From assembly GCA_963775085.1 (NCBI GenBank), contig CAVZHO010000006.1, positions 186,001 through 250,000 on the forward strand: DNA of 64,000 nt, read 5' to 3'. Each line of letters opens with the position of its first letter. Position 1 is the stretch's first letter. The translations under genes and the position numbers were made by a program. Origin of the DNA: JAAFIP01 sp963775085. GTDB taxonomy: Bacteria > Pseudomonadota > Gammaproteobacteria > Burkholderiales > Burkholderiaceae_C. Below the pieces are notes generated by a model. That model did no database searches. It saw only the letters and a list, made by a program, of their open reading frames with translations, and was not told the DNA's origin. Positions 16,065 to 23,536 of this stretch are shown here, in pieces.

Positions 16065-16763
16065 CTAAACCAGTGTGGGCTGCAACCGTTTGCTAACGGC
16101 CCAGCCCAGCGCCGCGCCCACACACTGCGCCGCCACAAAGCCCAGCGCGCTGGTCGGAGCAATGCCTGCAAAGCTGTCGCTCAGCATGCGGCCCAGCACG
16201 GCGGCGGGGTTGGCAAATGAGGTGCTGGCGGTAAACCAGTAGGCCGCGCCGATATAGCAGGCCACCAGTGCGCTGGCTTTGGCATGCATCCCTGTAGCAC
16301 CTGCGCGGGCGATGACGAAAACCAATCCTGACGTGGCTACAGCCTCGGCCAACCACTGGCCCCAGCCACCACGCAGTTTGGCGCTGGTGTGCAGCACTGG
16401 CAGGTCAAACATGGCGTTGGCCAGCGCTGCACCCAATACGGCACCCAGTAACTGAGATGCTATATAAAAAGTAGCTGCTTGAGTCCTGTTGACAGGGACT
16501 ATTGGAATATTTTTTATAAAAATCAGTGTCACCAGCGGATTAAAATGCGCACCGCTGATGGGCCCCAGTACCTCGATCAGCACAAAGAGTGCAAACACCG
16601 TGGCCAGCGTGTTGGCCAGCAGCGCCAGGCCCATGTTGCCACCACTCAATCGCTCGGCCATGATGCCCGAGCCAATCACTGCGCACAGCAGCATGGCGGT
16701 GCCCAGGCATTCAGCCAGAGCTTGCTGGGCCAACGTGTAGTGCGGTGTTTTGACTCCGCTCAT
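16065..16763 (-). CDS. aqpS: Aquaglyceroporin of the ars operon (AqpS-like)
   Basis: A 232-residue MIP channel with six membrane helices. The second pore motif is NPA (SFANPAAVLGR), but the first reads NPL (AHFNPLVTL). Within ars operons such channels let arsenite, made by ArsC, leave the cell down its gradient, replacing an active pump. It overlaps the arsC stop by four bases (ATGA). The loop after the first pore helix is encoded by a hairpin repeat copy (16458-16505) that gives NRTQAATFY. The substrate is inferred from context. Confidence 0.87.
   Translation of the reverse strand: MSGVKTPHYTLAQQALAECLGTAMLLCAVIGSGIMAERLSGGNMGLALLANTLATVFALFVLIEVLGPISGAHFNPLVTLIFIKNIPIVPVNRTQAATFYIASQLLGAVLGAALANAMFDLPVLHTSAKLRGGWGQWLAEAVATSGLVFVIARAGATGMHAKASALVACYIGAAYWFTASTSFANPAAVLGRMLSDSFAGIAPTSALGFVAAQCVGAALGWAVSKRLQPTLV
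16458..16505 (+). repeat. Intragenic hairpin repeat in aqpS (antisense orientation)
   Basis: On the plus strand it reads TGCTATATAAAAAGTAGCTG, CTTGA, GTCCTG, TTGA, CAGGGAC, TATTGG; GTCCTG and CAGGGAC pair. The gene reads the opposite strand and encodes a peptide containing TQAATF, close to the AQAAT peptides in the citE-like and mobA-like genes. Confidence 0.78.
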
Positions 16764-17254
16764 GCAACCAGTCCACGCGCACTGTGTTGCAGTGCGCCGT
16801 GCCGCAGCTTGTCGGCAGGCAGGTTCACCAGCAGTTCGATGCGGCGTCGAATATCAACCAGGGTGCGCTGGAAGGCGGCTAGCTTGGCTGCGTCGGGTGC
16901 ATCACCCGCGCTCGGGTCTGCATACGACCAGTGCGCGGTGGCTGGGTGGCCGGGCCAGATGGGGCACACCTCACCGGCAGCGTTGTCGCACACGGTGACG
17001 ATCAGGTCCATAGCGGGCGCACCGGGCTGGGCAAACTCGTCCCAACTTTTGCTGCGCAAACCGTCGGTGGCTATCCCCGCGCCGCGCAACACCTGCAGGC
17101 CCAGCGGGTTGGGTTGCTGGTTGGCGCGCGGGCTGCTGCCTGCGGAGTAGCCTTTGAACTTGCCTTGCCCCAGATGATTCAGCAAAGCCTCAGCCAAAAT
17201 GCTGCGAGCGGAGTTATGGGTGCACAAAAACAGCACGTTAAGGGGGGTGGGCAT
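16760..17254 (-). CDS. arsC: Arsenate reductase, thioredoxin-coupled type
   Basis: 164 residues of low-molecular-weight phosphatase fold. The P-loop is Cys11-THNSAR-Ser18, and Cys89 and Cys97 (VCDNAAGEVCP) complete the three-cysteine relay typical of thioredoxin-linked ArsC. It reduces arsenate to arsenite in the cytosol. It sits between arsI and aqpS and overlaps the latter, consistent with handing arsenite to the channel. The C-terminal 25 residues extend beyond the usual domain. Confidence 0.92.
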   Translation of the reverse strand: MPTPLNVLFLCTHNSARSILAEALLNHLGQGKFKGYSAGSSPRANQQPNPLGLQVLRGAGIATDGLRSKSWDEFAQPGAPAMDLIVTVCDNAAGEVCPIWPGHPATAHWSYADPSAGDAPDAAKLAAFQRTLVDIRRRIELLVNLPADKLRHGALQHSARGLVA

Positions 17255-17283
17255 GGTGGATGAGGTTTTGAGGGTTAAATATG

Positions 17284-17336
17284 CCGATAGTCCCTGTCAA
17301 CAGGACATGATCAGCTATTAAAATAATAGTAAATCA
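17284..17336 (-). repeat. Intergenic hairpin repeat between arsI and arsC
   Basis: Minus-strand reading: CTGATTTACTATTATTTTAA, TAGCTGATCAT, GTCCTG, TTGA, CAGGGAC, TATCGG. It shares the GTCCTG-TTGA-CAGGGAC hairpin with the copy inside aqpS. It occupies most of the arsI-arsC gap and could act as an mRNA hairpin or attenuator within the operon. Confidence 0.75.
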
Positions 17337-17342
17337 GATGCT

Positions 17343-17882
17343 TTAACAACAACTTGCTGCGCTGGCGCTGGGCACACCGCAGGTTGCAGCGGGCACCGCC
17401 TGTATGTCTTTGAGCCAGATTTTGGGTTTGCTGGCTACAGCCATGGGATGGGTCGTAGCCGCTGCACTGGGCGCGCAGCACGCAGCGTCGGATTGCACGG
17501 CGCGGTCAGCCCCGTAGGTGGTGGATGCGCCGGTGGTGACAAAGCTTTCCCAGGCGATGCCCTGCGGGTCGTGCACCCATCCCTTTTCGCTTTGCGCGTA
17601 GCAGCAGGTGGCTGCGCCTTGTCCCACCACCGCCACGCCTGCTTGCTGCAAGCTGTCGGTCATGGTGTGCAATTCATCCGCGCTGTCTACTTGAAAACCC
17701 AAATGGTCTAAACCCGCCGCGTGGCCCTGCGCTGAGATGGCAAAGTTAACGCGCGGGTCGTCCAGCATCCATTTGGCGTAGTCGGGTTTCTGCACACTGG
17801 GCATCTGGCCAAACAGGGTGCTGTAGAAGCCCACGGACTGGGCGATGTCGTTGACGGCAATATGAACGTGAAAGCGTTTCAT
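17343..17882 (-). CDS. arsI: ArsI/CadI-family C-As lyase (vicinal oxygen chelate fold)
   Basis: 179 residues from ATG 17882 (MKRFHVHIAV). Predicted metal ligands are His5, His60 and Glu112, and the vicinal pair Cys93-Cys94 (ATCCYAQSEKGWV) matches ArsI, which breaks the carbon-arsenic bond of trivalent methyl- and aryl-arsenicals with oxygen. A 65-residue C-terminal extension contains further CC pairs (AACCAP and a terminal SCC), possibly for As(III) capture. Second gene of the ars operon. Plain glyoxalase or cadmium-induced CadI are the annotation alternatives. Confidence 0.88.
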   Translation of the reverse strand: MKRFHVHIAVNDIAQSVGFYSTLFGQMPSVQKPDYAKWMLDDPRVNFAISAQGHAAGLDHLGFQVDSADELHTMTDSLQQAGVAVVGQGAATCCYAQSEKGWVHDPQGIAWESFVTTGASTTYGADRAVQSDAACCAPSAAATTHPMAVASKPKIWLKDIQAVPAATCGVPSASAASCC

Positions 17883-17923
17883 GGTGGAATCTCCTGGTTG
17901 AAAAAGTAATGAATTTTGCGGCT

Positions 17924-18301
17924 CTAGCAGCAGACTGGCGTGGTTGAACATGCAGCACCGTCCGCTTTGGCATCACCTGATTGACCGGCGCAGCAGTGTT
18001 CGGTCAGGTAGGCCAGCAGCGTGGTCATCTGCGCAAAGTTGGCGCGGTAAATCAGATTGCGCCCCCGTTGCTCGGAGCTCAGCAGGCCGCTGTGCGACAG
18101 CTCTTTGAGGTGAAACGACAGCGCGCTGGGCGCAATGTCCAGCAGCGCGGCAATCGCGCTGGGGGTTAACCCATCACTACCCGCCACCACCAGCGCGCGA
18201 AAGGTGCGCAGCCGCTGCACCTGCGCCAGCGCGGTCAAGGCGCGGATGGCATCGGTTTCGGCTGCTTTAGCGGTTTTATTGGGTTTGGAAATCGTTTTCA
18301 A
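17924..18301 (-). CDS. arsR: ArsR-family arsenite-responsive repressor
   Basis: 125 residues from a TTG start at 18301; no ATG is available before the winged-helix domain. The recognition region is TPSAIAALLDIAPSALSFHL. The As(III) site is most likely Cys103-Cys104 (EHCCAG) with Cys118 and the terminal Cys124-Cys125, as in the C-terminal-site class of ArsR. It would repress its own operon by binding the palindrome over the -10 (18304-18319). The predicted transcript begins at or next to the start codon, so translation may be leaderless. Confidence 0.88.
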   Translation of the reverse strand: MKTISKPNKTAKAAETDAIRALTALAQVQRLRTFRALVVAGSDGLTPSAIAALLDIAPSALSFHLKELSHSGLLSSEQRGRNLIYRANFAQMTTLLAYLTEHCCAGQSGDAKADGAACSTTPVCC

Positions 18302-18303
18302 AA

Positions 18304-18335
18304 TTCAATTATAATTGAACTATAAAATTTGTCAA
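18304..18335 (-). promoter_or_regulatory. ars promoter and ArsR operator
   Basis: Minus strand: -35 TTGACA (18335-18330), 16-base spacer, -10 TATAAT (18313-18308). The perfect 16-base palindrome TTCAATTATAATTGAA (18304-18319) covers the -10. Only six bases separate the -10 from the TTG at 18301. Confidence 0.82.
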
Positions 18336-18399
18336 GTGCAAGTTCTTTGGAAAAATAAATGACGCGAAAATATTGAAATTTGTGGCAGCAACAGGCCGA

Positions 18400-18621
18400 T
18401 CAACCGCAACACCCACCAGCCTTGCCGTTCTCCTGAATCGGCGGGCATGGGTTGGTGCCATAGGAGCAGTACACGCAGCAGTCACCCGGCGGTGGGCGCA
18501 GTACTGCGCGGCATTGCGCGCAGTCATAAAACCACTGACACGCGTCGGTGGGCATGGTTTCGCTTTTGGCGAAGCCGCACTCGGGGCACGTAAGGGTGGA
18601 CTCTAGGGTGATGGTGCTCAT
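18400..18621 (-). CDS. GDCCVxC-motif small metal-resistance protein
   Basis: 73 residues with nine cysteines: CPECG near the N terminus, CAQC in the middle, and the hallmark GDCCVYC followed by a C-terminal GGCCG. The family is found beside merT/merP genes; its role is unproven, and metal or mercury binding is inferred from the cysteines. Its start overlaps the merP stop (18618-18621), so it is the third gene of merT-merP-this. It is soluble, with no signal peptide. Confidence 0.8.
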   Translation of the reverse strand: MSTITLESTLTCPECGFAKSETMPTDACQWFYDCAQCRAVLRPPPGDCCVYCSYGTNPCPPIQENGKAGGCCG

Positions 18622-18914
18622 GGTGCCGCTTCAAGTATGGTGGATGGGAAACCTGCGCTTTTAGTAGCGTCGGTCAACGCCTTGACCGTGGTCTGCGCAT
18701 CGTCAAAGGTCACCACGGCCTGGCGCTTGTCATAGCGCACGTTGGTCTGGCTCACACCGGGCACTTTGGACAGTGCCTGCTTGATGGTGATGGGGCATAC
18801 CGGGCAGTCCATCGATGGAATAGCCAGGGTGACTGTTTTGCTGGCGGCACTGGCGTAGTGGGAGACACCCATCAAAGTGATGGTGACAGCCGCGCAGGTA
18901 AATATATTTTTCAT
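18618..18914 (-). CDS. merP: MerP-like periplasmic mercury-binding protein
   Basis: 98 residues: a signal peptide (cleavage after ASA, about residue 24) and one HMA domain with the metal site SMDCPVCPI (Cys37, Cys40) in place of the usual MTCAACP. MerP binds Hg(II) in the periplasm and hands it to MerT. It lies 12 bases after merT and overlaps the GDCCVxC gene. Because no mercuric reductase gene is nearby, another soft metal is possible. Confidence 0.87.
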   Translation of the reverse strand: MKNIFTCAAVTITLMGVSHYASAASKTVTLAIPSMDCPVCPITIKQALSKVPGVSQTNVRYDKRQAVVTFDDAQTTVKALTDATKSAGFPSTILEAAP

Positions 18915-18926
18915 ACCCAGATGCTT

Positions 18927-19298
18927 TCAGTAAAACCAATGTGCAATAAACGGGAAACCCAGCACGGCCAGCAACAGCGCGCACACTACCAAATACAGCA
19001 CTTGGTAGGCAAGCTTCACCTGGGGTAGGGCGCAGGCCTCACCCGGTGCGCATTGTGCGGCTGGCCGCCAAATGCGTTTGCCAGCAAAGAACAACGCCAG
19101 TAGCGCAGCGCCAATAAATACCGGCTGAAAAGGCGTAAGCACGGCCAGGTTGCTGATCCAGGCACCCGACACACCTAGCGCAATCAACACCAGCGGCCCA
19201 ATGCAGCAGGACGATGCGAGCAGCACCGCAAGACCGCCCGCCAGCAATGCCTGTAGGCCAGTTTTTTCATGCGTTGGTTTGGTGGTCAAAGTATCCAT
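18927..19298 (-). CDS. merT: MerT-like inner-membrane mercury transporter
   Basis: 123 residues and three predicted membrane helices. The first contains the vicinal pair Cys31-Cys32 (SSCCIGPLV); the loop after helix two has Cys83 and Cys89. This matches MerT, which moves Hg(II) inward. First gene of the mer operon, transcribed from the MerR-type promoter at 19305-19335. The -10 ends only six bases from the ATG, so the message is probably leaderless. Confidence 0.9.
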   Translation of the reverse strand: MDTLTTKPTHEKTGLQALLAGGLAVLLASSCCIGPLVLIALGVSGAWISNLAVLTPFQPVFIGAALLALFFAGKRIWRPAAQCAPGEACALPQVKLAYQVLYLVVCALLLAVLGFPFIAHWFY

Positions 19299-19304
19299 GG
19301 CGTA

Positions 19305-19335
19305 AGATTAAGTCTGTACCAACGTACGGAGTCAA
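19305..19335 (-). promoter_or_regulatory. MerR-controlled mer promoter
   Basis: Minus strand: -35 TTGACT (19335-19330), spacer of 19 bases, -10 TAATCT (19310-19305). The spacer holds the dyad GTAC-GTTG-GTAC. An over-long 19-base spacer with an internal dyad is the mark of MerR-type activation by DNA distortion. It also overlaps the divergent merR leader. Confidence 0.88.
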
Positions 19336-19340
19336 GCCCC

Positions 19341-19751
19341 ATGCAAACCCCTACGCAATCGCTGACTATTGGCTCTTTGGCCGCAGCGGCGGCAGTGAAT
19401 GTAGAAACCATCCGCTTCTACCAGCGCAAGGCACTGATGCATGAGCCCCAGCGCGCGTACGGCAGCGTGCGCCGTTACGGTGAGGCCGACTTGCGCCGCG
19501 TGCGCTTTATTAAATCCGCCCAGCGACTGGGTTTTAGCCTGGATGAAGTAGCCCAACTGCTAACGCTAGATGATGGCGCGCACTGCGATGCCGCCCGTCA
19601 ACAGGCCCAGCACAAACTGCAAGACGTGCGTGCCAAGCTGCTTGATTTACAGCGCATGGAGGCCACATTGACCGATCTGGTGCAGCGCTGTAGCGCCGCG
19701 CGTGGCAAAGTGCAATGCCCATTGATTGCGAGCCTGCAAGGCAATGCTTGA
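19341..19751 (+). CDS. merR: MerR mercury-responsive regulator
   Basis: 136 residues from ATG 19341. The winged-helix domain is at the N terminus (VETIRFYQRKAL), followed by a long dimer helix. Hg-binding Cys82 (AHCDAA), Cys117 (QRCSAA) and Cys126 (VQCPLIASL) sit at the same numbers as in classical MerR, and the C terminus CPLIASLQG is diagnostic. This favours mercury over zinc, lead or cadmium. Divergent from merT across the operator. Confidence 0.93.
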   Translation: MQTPTQSLTIGSLAAAAAVNVETIRFYQRKALMHEPQRAYGSVRRYGEADLRRVRFIKSAQRLGFSLDEVAQLLTLDDGAHCDAARQQAQHKLQDVRAKLLDLQRMEATLTDLVQRCSAARGKVQCPLIASLQGNA

Positions 19752-19794
19752 CACGCCACCAACCGGTTTCTCAGTCCGGTTCAGGCGGCGTGTC
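19750..19794. terminator. Bidirectional hairpin between merR and katG
   Basis: Outer arms GACACGCC (19750-19757) and GGCGTGTC (19787-19794) enclose inner arms AACCGG and CCGGTT. It lies between convergent genes and starts within the merR stop codon. There is no strong T-run on either side, so terminator function is likely but unproven. Confidence 0.6.
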
Positions 19795-19803
19795 ACGGGT
19801 TCT

Positions 19804-22017
19804 TTAAGGCCGTGGCTTTGGACGGTCAGCCAGGTCGAAGCGATCCAGGGTCATCACCTTGTTCCAGGCCGCCACAAAGTCACGCACAAACCGCTGCTGC
19901 GCGTCGCTAGAGGCATAGACTTCTGTGATGGCGCGCAGCTGGGAGTTGGAACCAAAGACGAGATCAACCACCGTGCCGGTCCACTTGGGTTTGCCGGATG
20001 TCCTATCATGCCCCTCCAACACACCTTCCGTGTTGGACTTCTGCCACTTCGTGCCCATGTCCAGTAAATTCACAAAGAAGTCGTTGCTCAATGTCTCGGG
20101 TCGGGTGGTGAAAACACCGTGTTTTGACTGGCCGACATTGGCATTGAGCGCGCGCATGCCGCCGATCAGCACCGTCATCTCAGGGGCGGTCAGCCGCAGC
20201 AGTTGCGCCTTCTCCACCAGTTGCTCAGCCGCCTGTGCCTCCAGCCCCTTGCGCACGTAGTTACGGAACCCGTCTGCGGCCGGCTCCAGCACGGCGAAAG
20301 ACTCGACATCGGTCTGCTGCTGCGTGGCGTCCATGCGCCCTGGCGAGAAGGGCACCTTCACGTCTTGGCCAGCCTTCTTGGCAGCGGCCTCTACGGCTGC
20401 ACAGCCGCCCAGAACAATCAGGTCCGCGAGCGACACCTTTTTGCCGCCAGTGGCTGCCTTATTGAAGTCTGCCTGGATCGATTCCAGCTTGCCAAGCACC
20501 GTTGCCAGTTCAGCTGGCTGGTTGACTTCCCAACCCTTCTGCGGTGCCAGGCGAATACGTGCTCCGTTGGCACCGCCGCGCTTGTCGCTGCCGCGAAAGC
20601 TTGCCGCAGAGGCCCAGGCGGTGGTGACCAGTTGCGAGATGGACAGGCCGCTGGCGAGCAGCTTGGCCTTCAAGGCAGTCACATCCTGCTCATTGACCAA
20701 GGGGTGGTCTACCGCCGGGATGGGGTCCTGCCAGAGCAGCACTTCCTTGGGAACCAGCGGGCCCAGATAGCGGGCGATGGGGCCCATGTCGCGGTGCGTC
20801 AGCTTGTACCAGGCCCGGGCGAAGGCATCGGCGAACTGATTTGGGTTTTGCAGGAAGCGACGGGAAATTTTTTCGTAGGCCGGATCCATTCTCAACGAGA
20901 GGTCGGTCGTCAGCATGGCAGGTGCGTGCCGCTTGTTAGGGTCGTGTGCATCGGGTACGGTATTGGCACCCGCGCCCTGCTTGGGTTTCCACTGCTGTGC
21001 ACCGGCAGGGCTCTTGGTCAGTTCCCACTCGAAACCAAACAGGTTGCTAAAGAAGTTGTTGCTCCACTGCGTGGGTGTCGTGGTCCAGGTGACTTCCAGG
21101 CCGCTGCTGATGGTGTCACCGCCCTTGCCGCTGTTAAAGCTGCTCATCCAGCCCATGCCCTGCTCCGCAATGCCAGCGGCTTCAGGCTCGCGTCCCACAT
21201 GCTTGGTATCGCCTGCGCCGTGGGTCTTGCCGAACGTGTGACCGCCAGCGATCAGCGCCACGGTCTCTTCGTCATTCATGGCCATGCGGGCAAAGGTCTC
21301 GCGGATGCCCCTGGCCGCAGAGATCGGGTCGGCGTTGGCGTTCGGGCCTTCCGGGTTGACGTAAATCAGGCCCATTTGCACGGCAGCCAGCGGATTTTCC
21401 AGATTGCGGTCACCGCTGTAGCGCTTGTCCTCCAGCCACTTGCTCTCAGCGCCCCAGTAAATGTCCTGCTCTGGTTCCCAGATGTCGGCTCGGCCACCGG
21501 CGAAACCAAAGGTCTTGAATCCCATCGACTCCAGAGCGACGTTGCCCGCCAGGATCATCAGGTCGGCCCATGAAATTTTGCGCCCATACTTCTGCTTGAT
21601 CGGCCACAGCAACCTGCGCGCCTTGTCCAGGTTGACGTTATCCGGCCAGCTATTGAGCGGCGCAAAGCGCTGGTTGCCGGTGCCGCCGCCGCCGCGACCG
21701 TCGCCAATGCGGTAGGTGCCGGCGCTATGCCACGCCATGCGGACGAACAGTGGCCCGTAGTGGCCAAAGTCAGCGGGCCACCAGTCCTGCGAGTCGGTCA
21801 TCAAGGCAGTCAGGTCTTTGACTACGGCGGGCAGGTCAAGGCTCTTAAACTCCTGTGCATAGTTGAACGCCCCGCCCATGGGGTCGGCCAGCGCGCTGTG
21901 CTGGTGCAGCAGGTTCAGCTTCAATTGATCGGGCCACCAGTCAGCATTTGACGGGGCTCCGGCTACCGTGTGTTTGCGAGCATCGCCCGAGAACGGGCAT
22001 TTTGATTCGGTTGACAT
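19804..22017 (-). CDS. katG: Catalase-peroxidase
   Basis: 737 residues, two tandem peroxidase domains, of which the first binds haem. The distal site is RMAWHSAGTYRIGDGRGGGG (about residues 101-120), with the Trp of the Met-Tyr-Trp adduct. The proximal His lies in IAGGHTFGKTHGAG. The start is ATG 22017 (MSTESKCPFSG), because a good SD (GGAAGG) stands 8 bases ahead; an in-frame ATG five codons upstream is less likely. It removes hydrogen peroxide. Single gene, convergent with merR. Confidence 0.96.
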   Translation of the reverse strand: MSTESKCPFSGDARKHTVAGAPSNADWWPDQLKLNLLHQHSALADPMGGAFNYAQEFKSLDLPAVVKDLTALMTDSQDWWPADFGHYGPLFVRMAWHSAGTYRIGDGRGGGGTGNQRFAPLNSWPDNVNLDKARRLLWPIKQKYGRKISWADLMILAGNVALESMGFKTFGFAGGRADIWEPEQDIYWGAESKWLEDKRYSGDRNLENPLAAVQMGLIYVNPEGPNANADPISAARGIRETFARMAMNDEETVALIAGGHTFGKTHGAGDTKHVGREPEAAGIAEQGMGWMSSFNSGKGGDTISSGLEVTWTTTPTQWSNNFFSNLFGFEWELTKSPAGAQQWKPKQGAGANTVPDAHDPNKRHAPAMLTTDLSLRMDPAYEKISRRFLQNPNQFADAFARAWYKLTHRDMGPIARYLGPLVPKEVLLWQDPIPAVDHPLVNEQDVTALKAKLLASGLSISQLVTTAWASAASFRGSDKRGGANGARIRLAPQKGWEVNQPAELATVLGKLESIQADFNKAATGGKKVSLADLIVLGGCAAVEAAAKKAGQDVKVPFSPGRMDATQQQTDVESFAVLEPAADGFRNYVRKGLEAQAAEQLVEKAQLLRLTAPEMTVLIGGMRALNANVGQSKHGVFTTRPETLSNDFFVNLLDMGTKWQKSNTEGVLEGHDRTSGKPKWTGTVVDLVFGSNSQLRAITEVYASSDAQQRFVRDFVAAWNKVMTLDRFDLADRPKPRP

Positions 22018-22354
22018 AGTAAATCCTTCCATTACGTTGCGGGTACATGCGCTTGCAGCATTCTTAGCAAATCGCAGAGTGCGCCTGAAGAATACTAAAA
22101 CTATCGGTTGTTATGTTCAAATTGATTTTGACTATAGTTAAGATTGAGCACAATGAGTTACAGGACTTCTTGGCATTACAGGCGTTGGCGTAGCAAAACA
22201 GGGCCGCGGCCGAGTACGGTTTCGATTGTCTGGACGTGCACGAAACACTGCGCATCTGCCGTCATAAACAAACGCTTGGCGAGGTGATAGCGAACCCAAC
22301 TCAGGCGCACTAAGATAGACCCTAGCCCAGCACCCACCCCGCAGGAGACCCGCC
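22018..22354. other. Intergenic region, katG to aldolase gene
   Basis: It holds the divergent control regions of katG and the aldolase gene. An AT-rich part (22080-22150) is the probable katG promoter; no convincing OxyR tetrad is visible. A short minus-strand frame, GTG 22310 to TAA 22176 (44 codons, with the stretch FVHVQTIETVLGRGPVLLRQ), looks code-like but has no recognised match. GCAGGAG at 22340 is the SD for the aldolase gene. Confidence 0.4.
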
Positions 22355-23110
22355 ATGACCCAATCCGCCATCCAATCCCAAGTCAGCCCCGAAGAGTGGG
22401 CTATCCGGTGTGACTTGGCCGCCTGCTACCGCCTGGTGGCGATGTACGGCTGGAGCGACCTGGTGTTCACCCACATCAGCGCCAAGCTGCCCGGCCCGGA
22501 GCACCATTTTTTAATCAACCCCTACGGTCTGATGTTTGACGAGATCACCGCGTCCTCCTTGGTCAAGGTGGACAAAGACTGCAACAAGGTGATTGACTCG
22601 CCGTATCCGGTGAACCCCGCAGGCTTCGTCATCCACAGCGCCGTGCATGAGGCGCGGGAGGATGCGGGTTGCGTGCTGCACACCCACACGCGGGCAGGCG
22701 TAGCGGTGAGCGCGCAGGCGGCGGGCGTGCTGCCCATCAGCCAGCAAAGTACCTTTGTACTGGGCTCGCTGGCCTACCACGGCTACCAGGGCGTAGCCTT
22801 TCGCCCCGAGGAAAAGCCCGGCCTGCAGGCCGACCTGGGCACTGCCAACTACCTCATGCTGCGCAACCACGGCCTGCTCACCGTCGGCAAAACCATCCCC
22901 GATGCGTTCTTGCACATGTACGTGTTTGAGTCCACCTGCCAAATCCAGATCAGCGCGCAAGCCGGAGGCCCGCTTACCCAAGTGGAGCCCAGCATTGCCA
23001 AGGGCATCGCCCAGGCCATGAAAGTGCAGACCGGTGGCATGGGCGGCGCGTTTGTCTGGCCGTCCCTGCTGCGCAAGCTGGAGCGTACGGATGTGTCTTA
23101 CAAGACCTAA
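22355..23110 (+). CDS. Class II aldolase/adducin-family protein
   Basis: A 251-residue cytosolic protein with the class II aldolase fold. The zinc ligands are visible as CVLHTHTRAG (two His, about residue 110) and LRNHGLL (about 172), with Glu in VHEAREDAG. Members split or epimerise sugar phosphates such as fuculose- or ribulose-phosphate, but this subgroup, common in Burkholderiales, has no firm substrate. It stands alone, so context gives no help. Confidence 0.85.
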   Translation: MTQSAIQSQVSPEEWAIRCDLAACYRLVAMYGWSDLVFTHISAKLPGPEHHFLINPYGLMFDEITASSLVKVDKDCNKVIDSPYPVNPAGFVIHSAVHEAREDAGCVLHTHTRAGVAVSAQAAGVLPISQQSTFVLGSLAYHGYQGVAFRPEEKPGLQADLGTANYLMLRNHGLLTVGKTIPDAFLHMYVFESTCQIQISAQAGGPLTQVEPSIAKGIAQAMKVQTGGMGGAFVWPSLLRKLERTDVSYKT

Positions 23111-23536
23111 AGTCGGTGACCCTCGGAATTGAACCTCAGGCCAGGCGGCTTGGGGGGGGTCAATTGCTGATTCATCAAAAAGCGGTGCAGAGAGTAGTGG
23201 TGTAGCACCTACCAGGTCGCCAGCACCCACCACGAAGTTCAGAGGACATTGAGCTTTCAGCTTAGTCACACTTGAACTGCGGCCCTGCTGGCGAACCAGT
23301 CTGCATTTTCCAAAATATGTGCAAGCCTTCTTGCGCATCACGGTACAAACTTGCTGAGTGTTGTAACCAAAACACTATGAATTGCATAGCTGCTAACGCA
23401 ACACTTTATTGGGCTCATTCACCAATTTGCCACAAAACTGCCATCACTGCGTCATGTGGGCAGGTAAAAATTTCAAGGTTGATTTTGAAACCTCGCAGGC
23501 TACGAACGCTTGCCTACTTTACCTAGAGGGCACATC
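23111..23536. other. Intergenic region before olsB
   Basis: 426 bases. The first 300 bases hold no supported gene; a T/A-rich stretch at 23338-23415 contains TGCATAGCTGCTAACGC, which resembles half of the hairpin repeat. The last part carries a Pho box array (23427-23459) and an AT-rich -10 region (about 23463-23475). Confidence 0.4.
23427..23459 (+). promoter_or_regulatory. Pho box array before olsB
   Basis: Three consecutive 11-base half-sites: TTGCCACAAAA, CTGCCATCACT, GCGTCATGTGG. They keep the PhoB pattern of a C/TTGTCAT-like heptamer plus an AT-rich four bases, though with several mismatches. An AT-rich stretch (GGTAAAAATTT) follows at a -10 distance. Confidence 0.65.

Noticed and set aside
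20203..21573. Plus-strand frame of 456 codons opposite katG
   Set aside because: It is the antisense of a clear catalase-peroxidase gene and shows no domain.
22080..22150. Possible OxyR site before katG
   Set aside because: CTATCGG and ACTATAG are present, but the four-part ATAG/CTAT spacing of an OxyR site is not met.
22511..23341. Minus-strand frame over the aldolase gene and the gap after it
   Set aside because: Mostly antisense to the aldolase. The part beyond the gene has no recognisable domain or ribosome-binding site.
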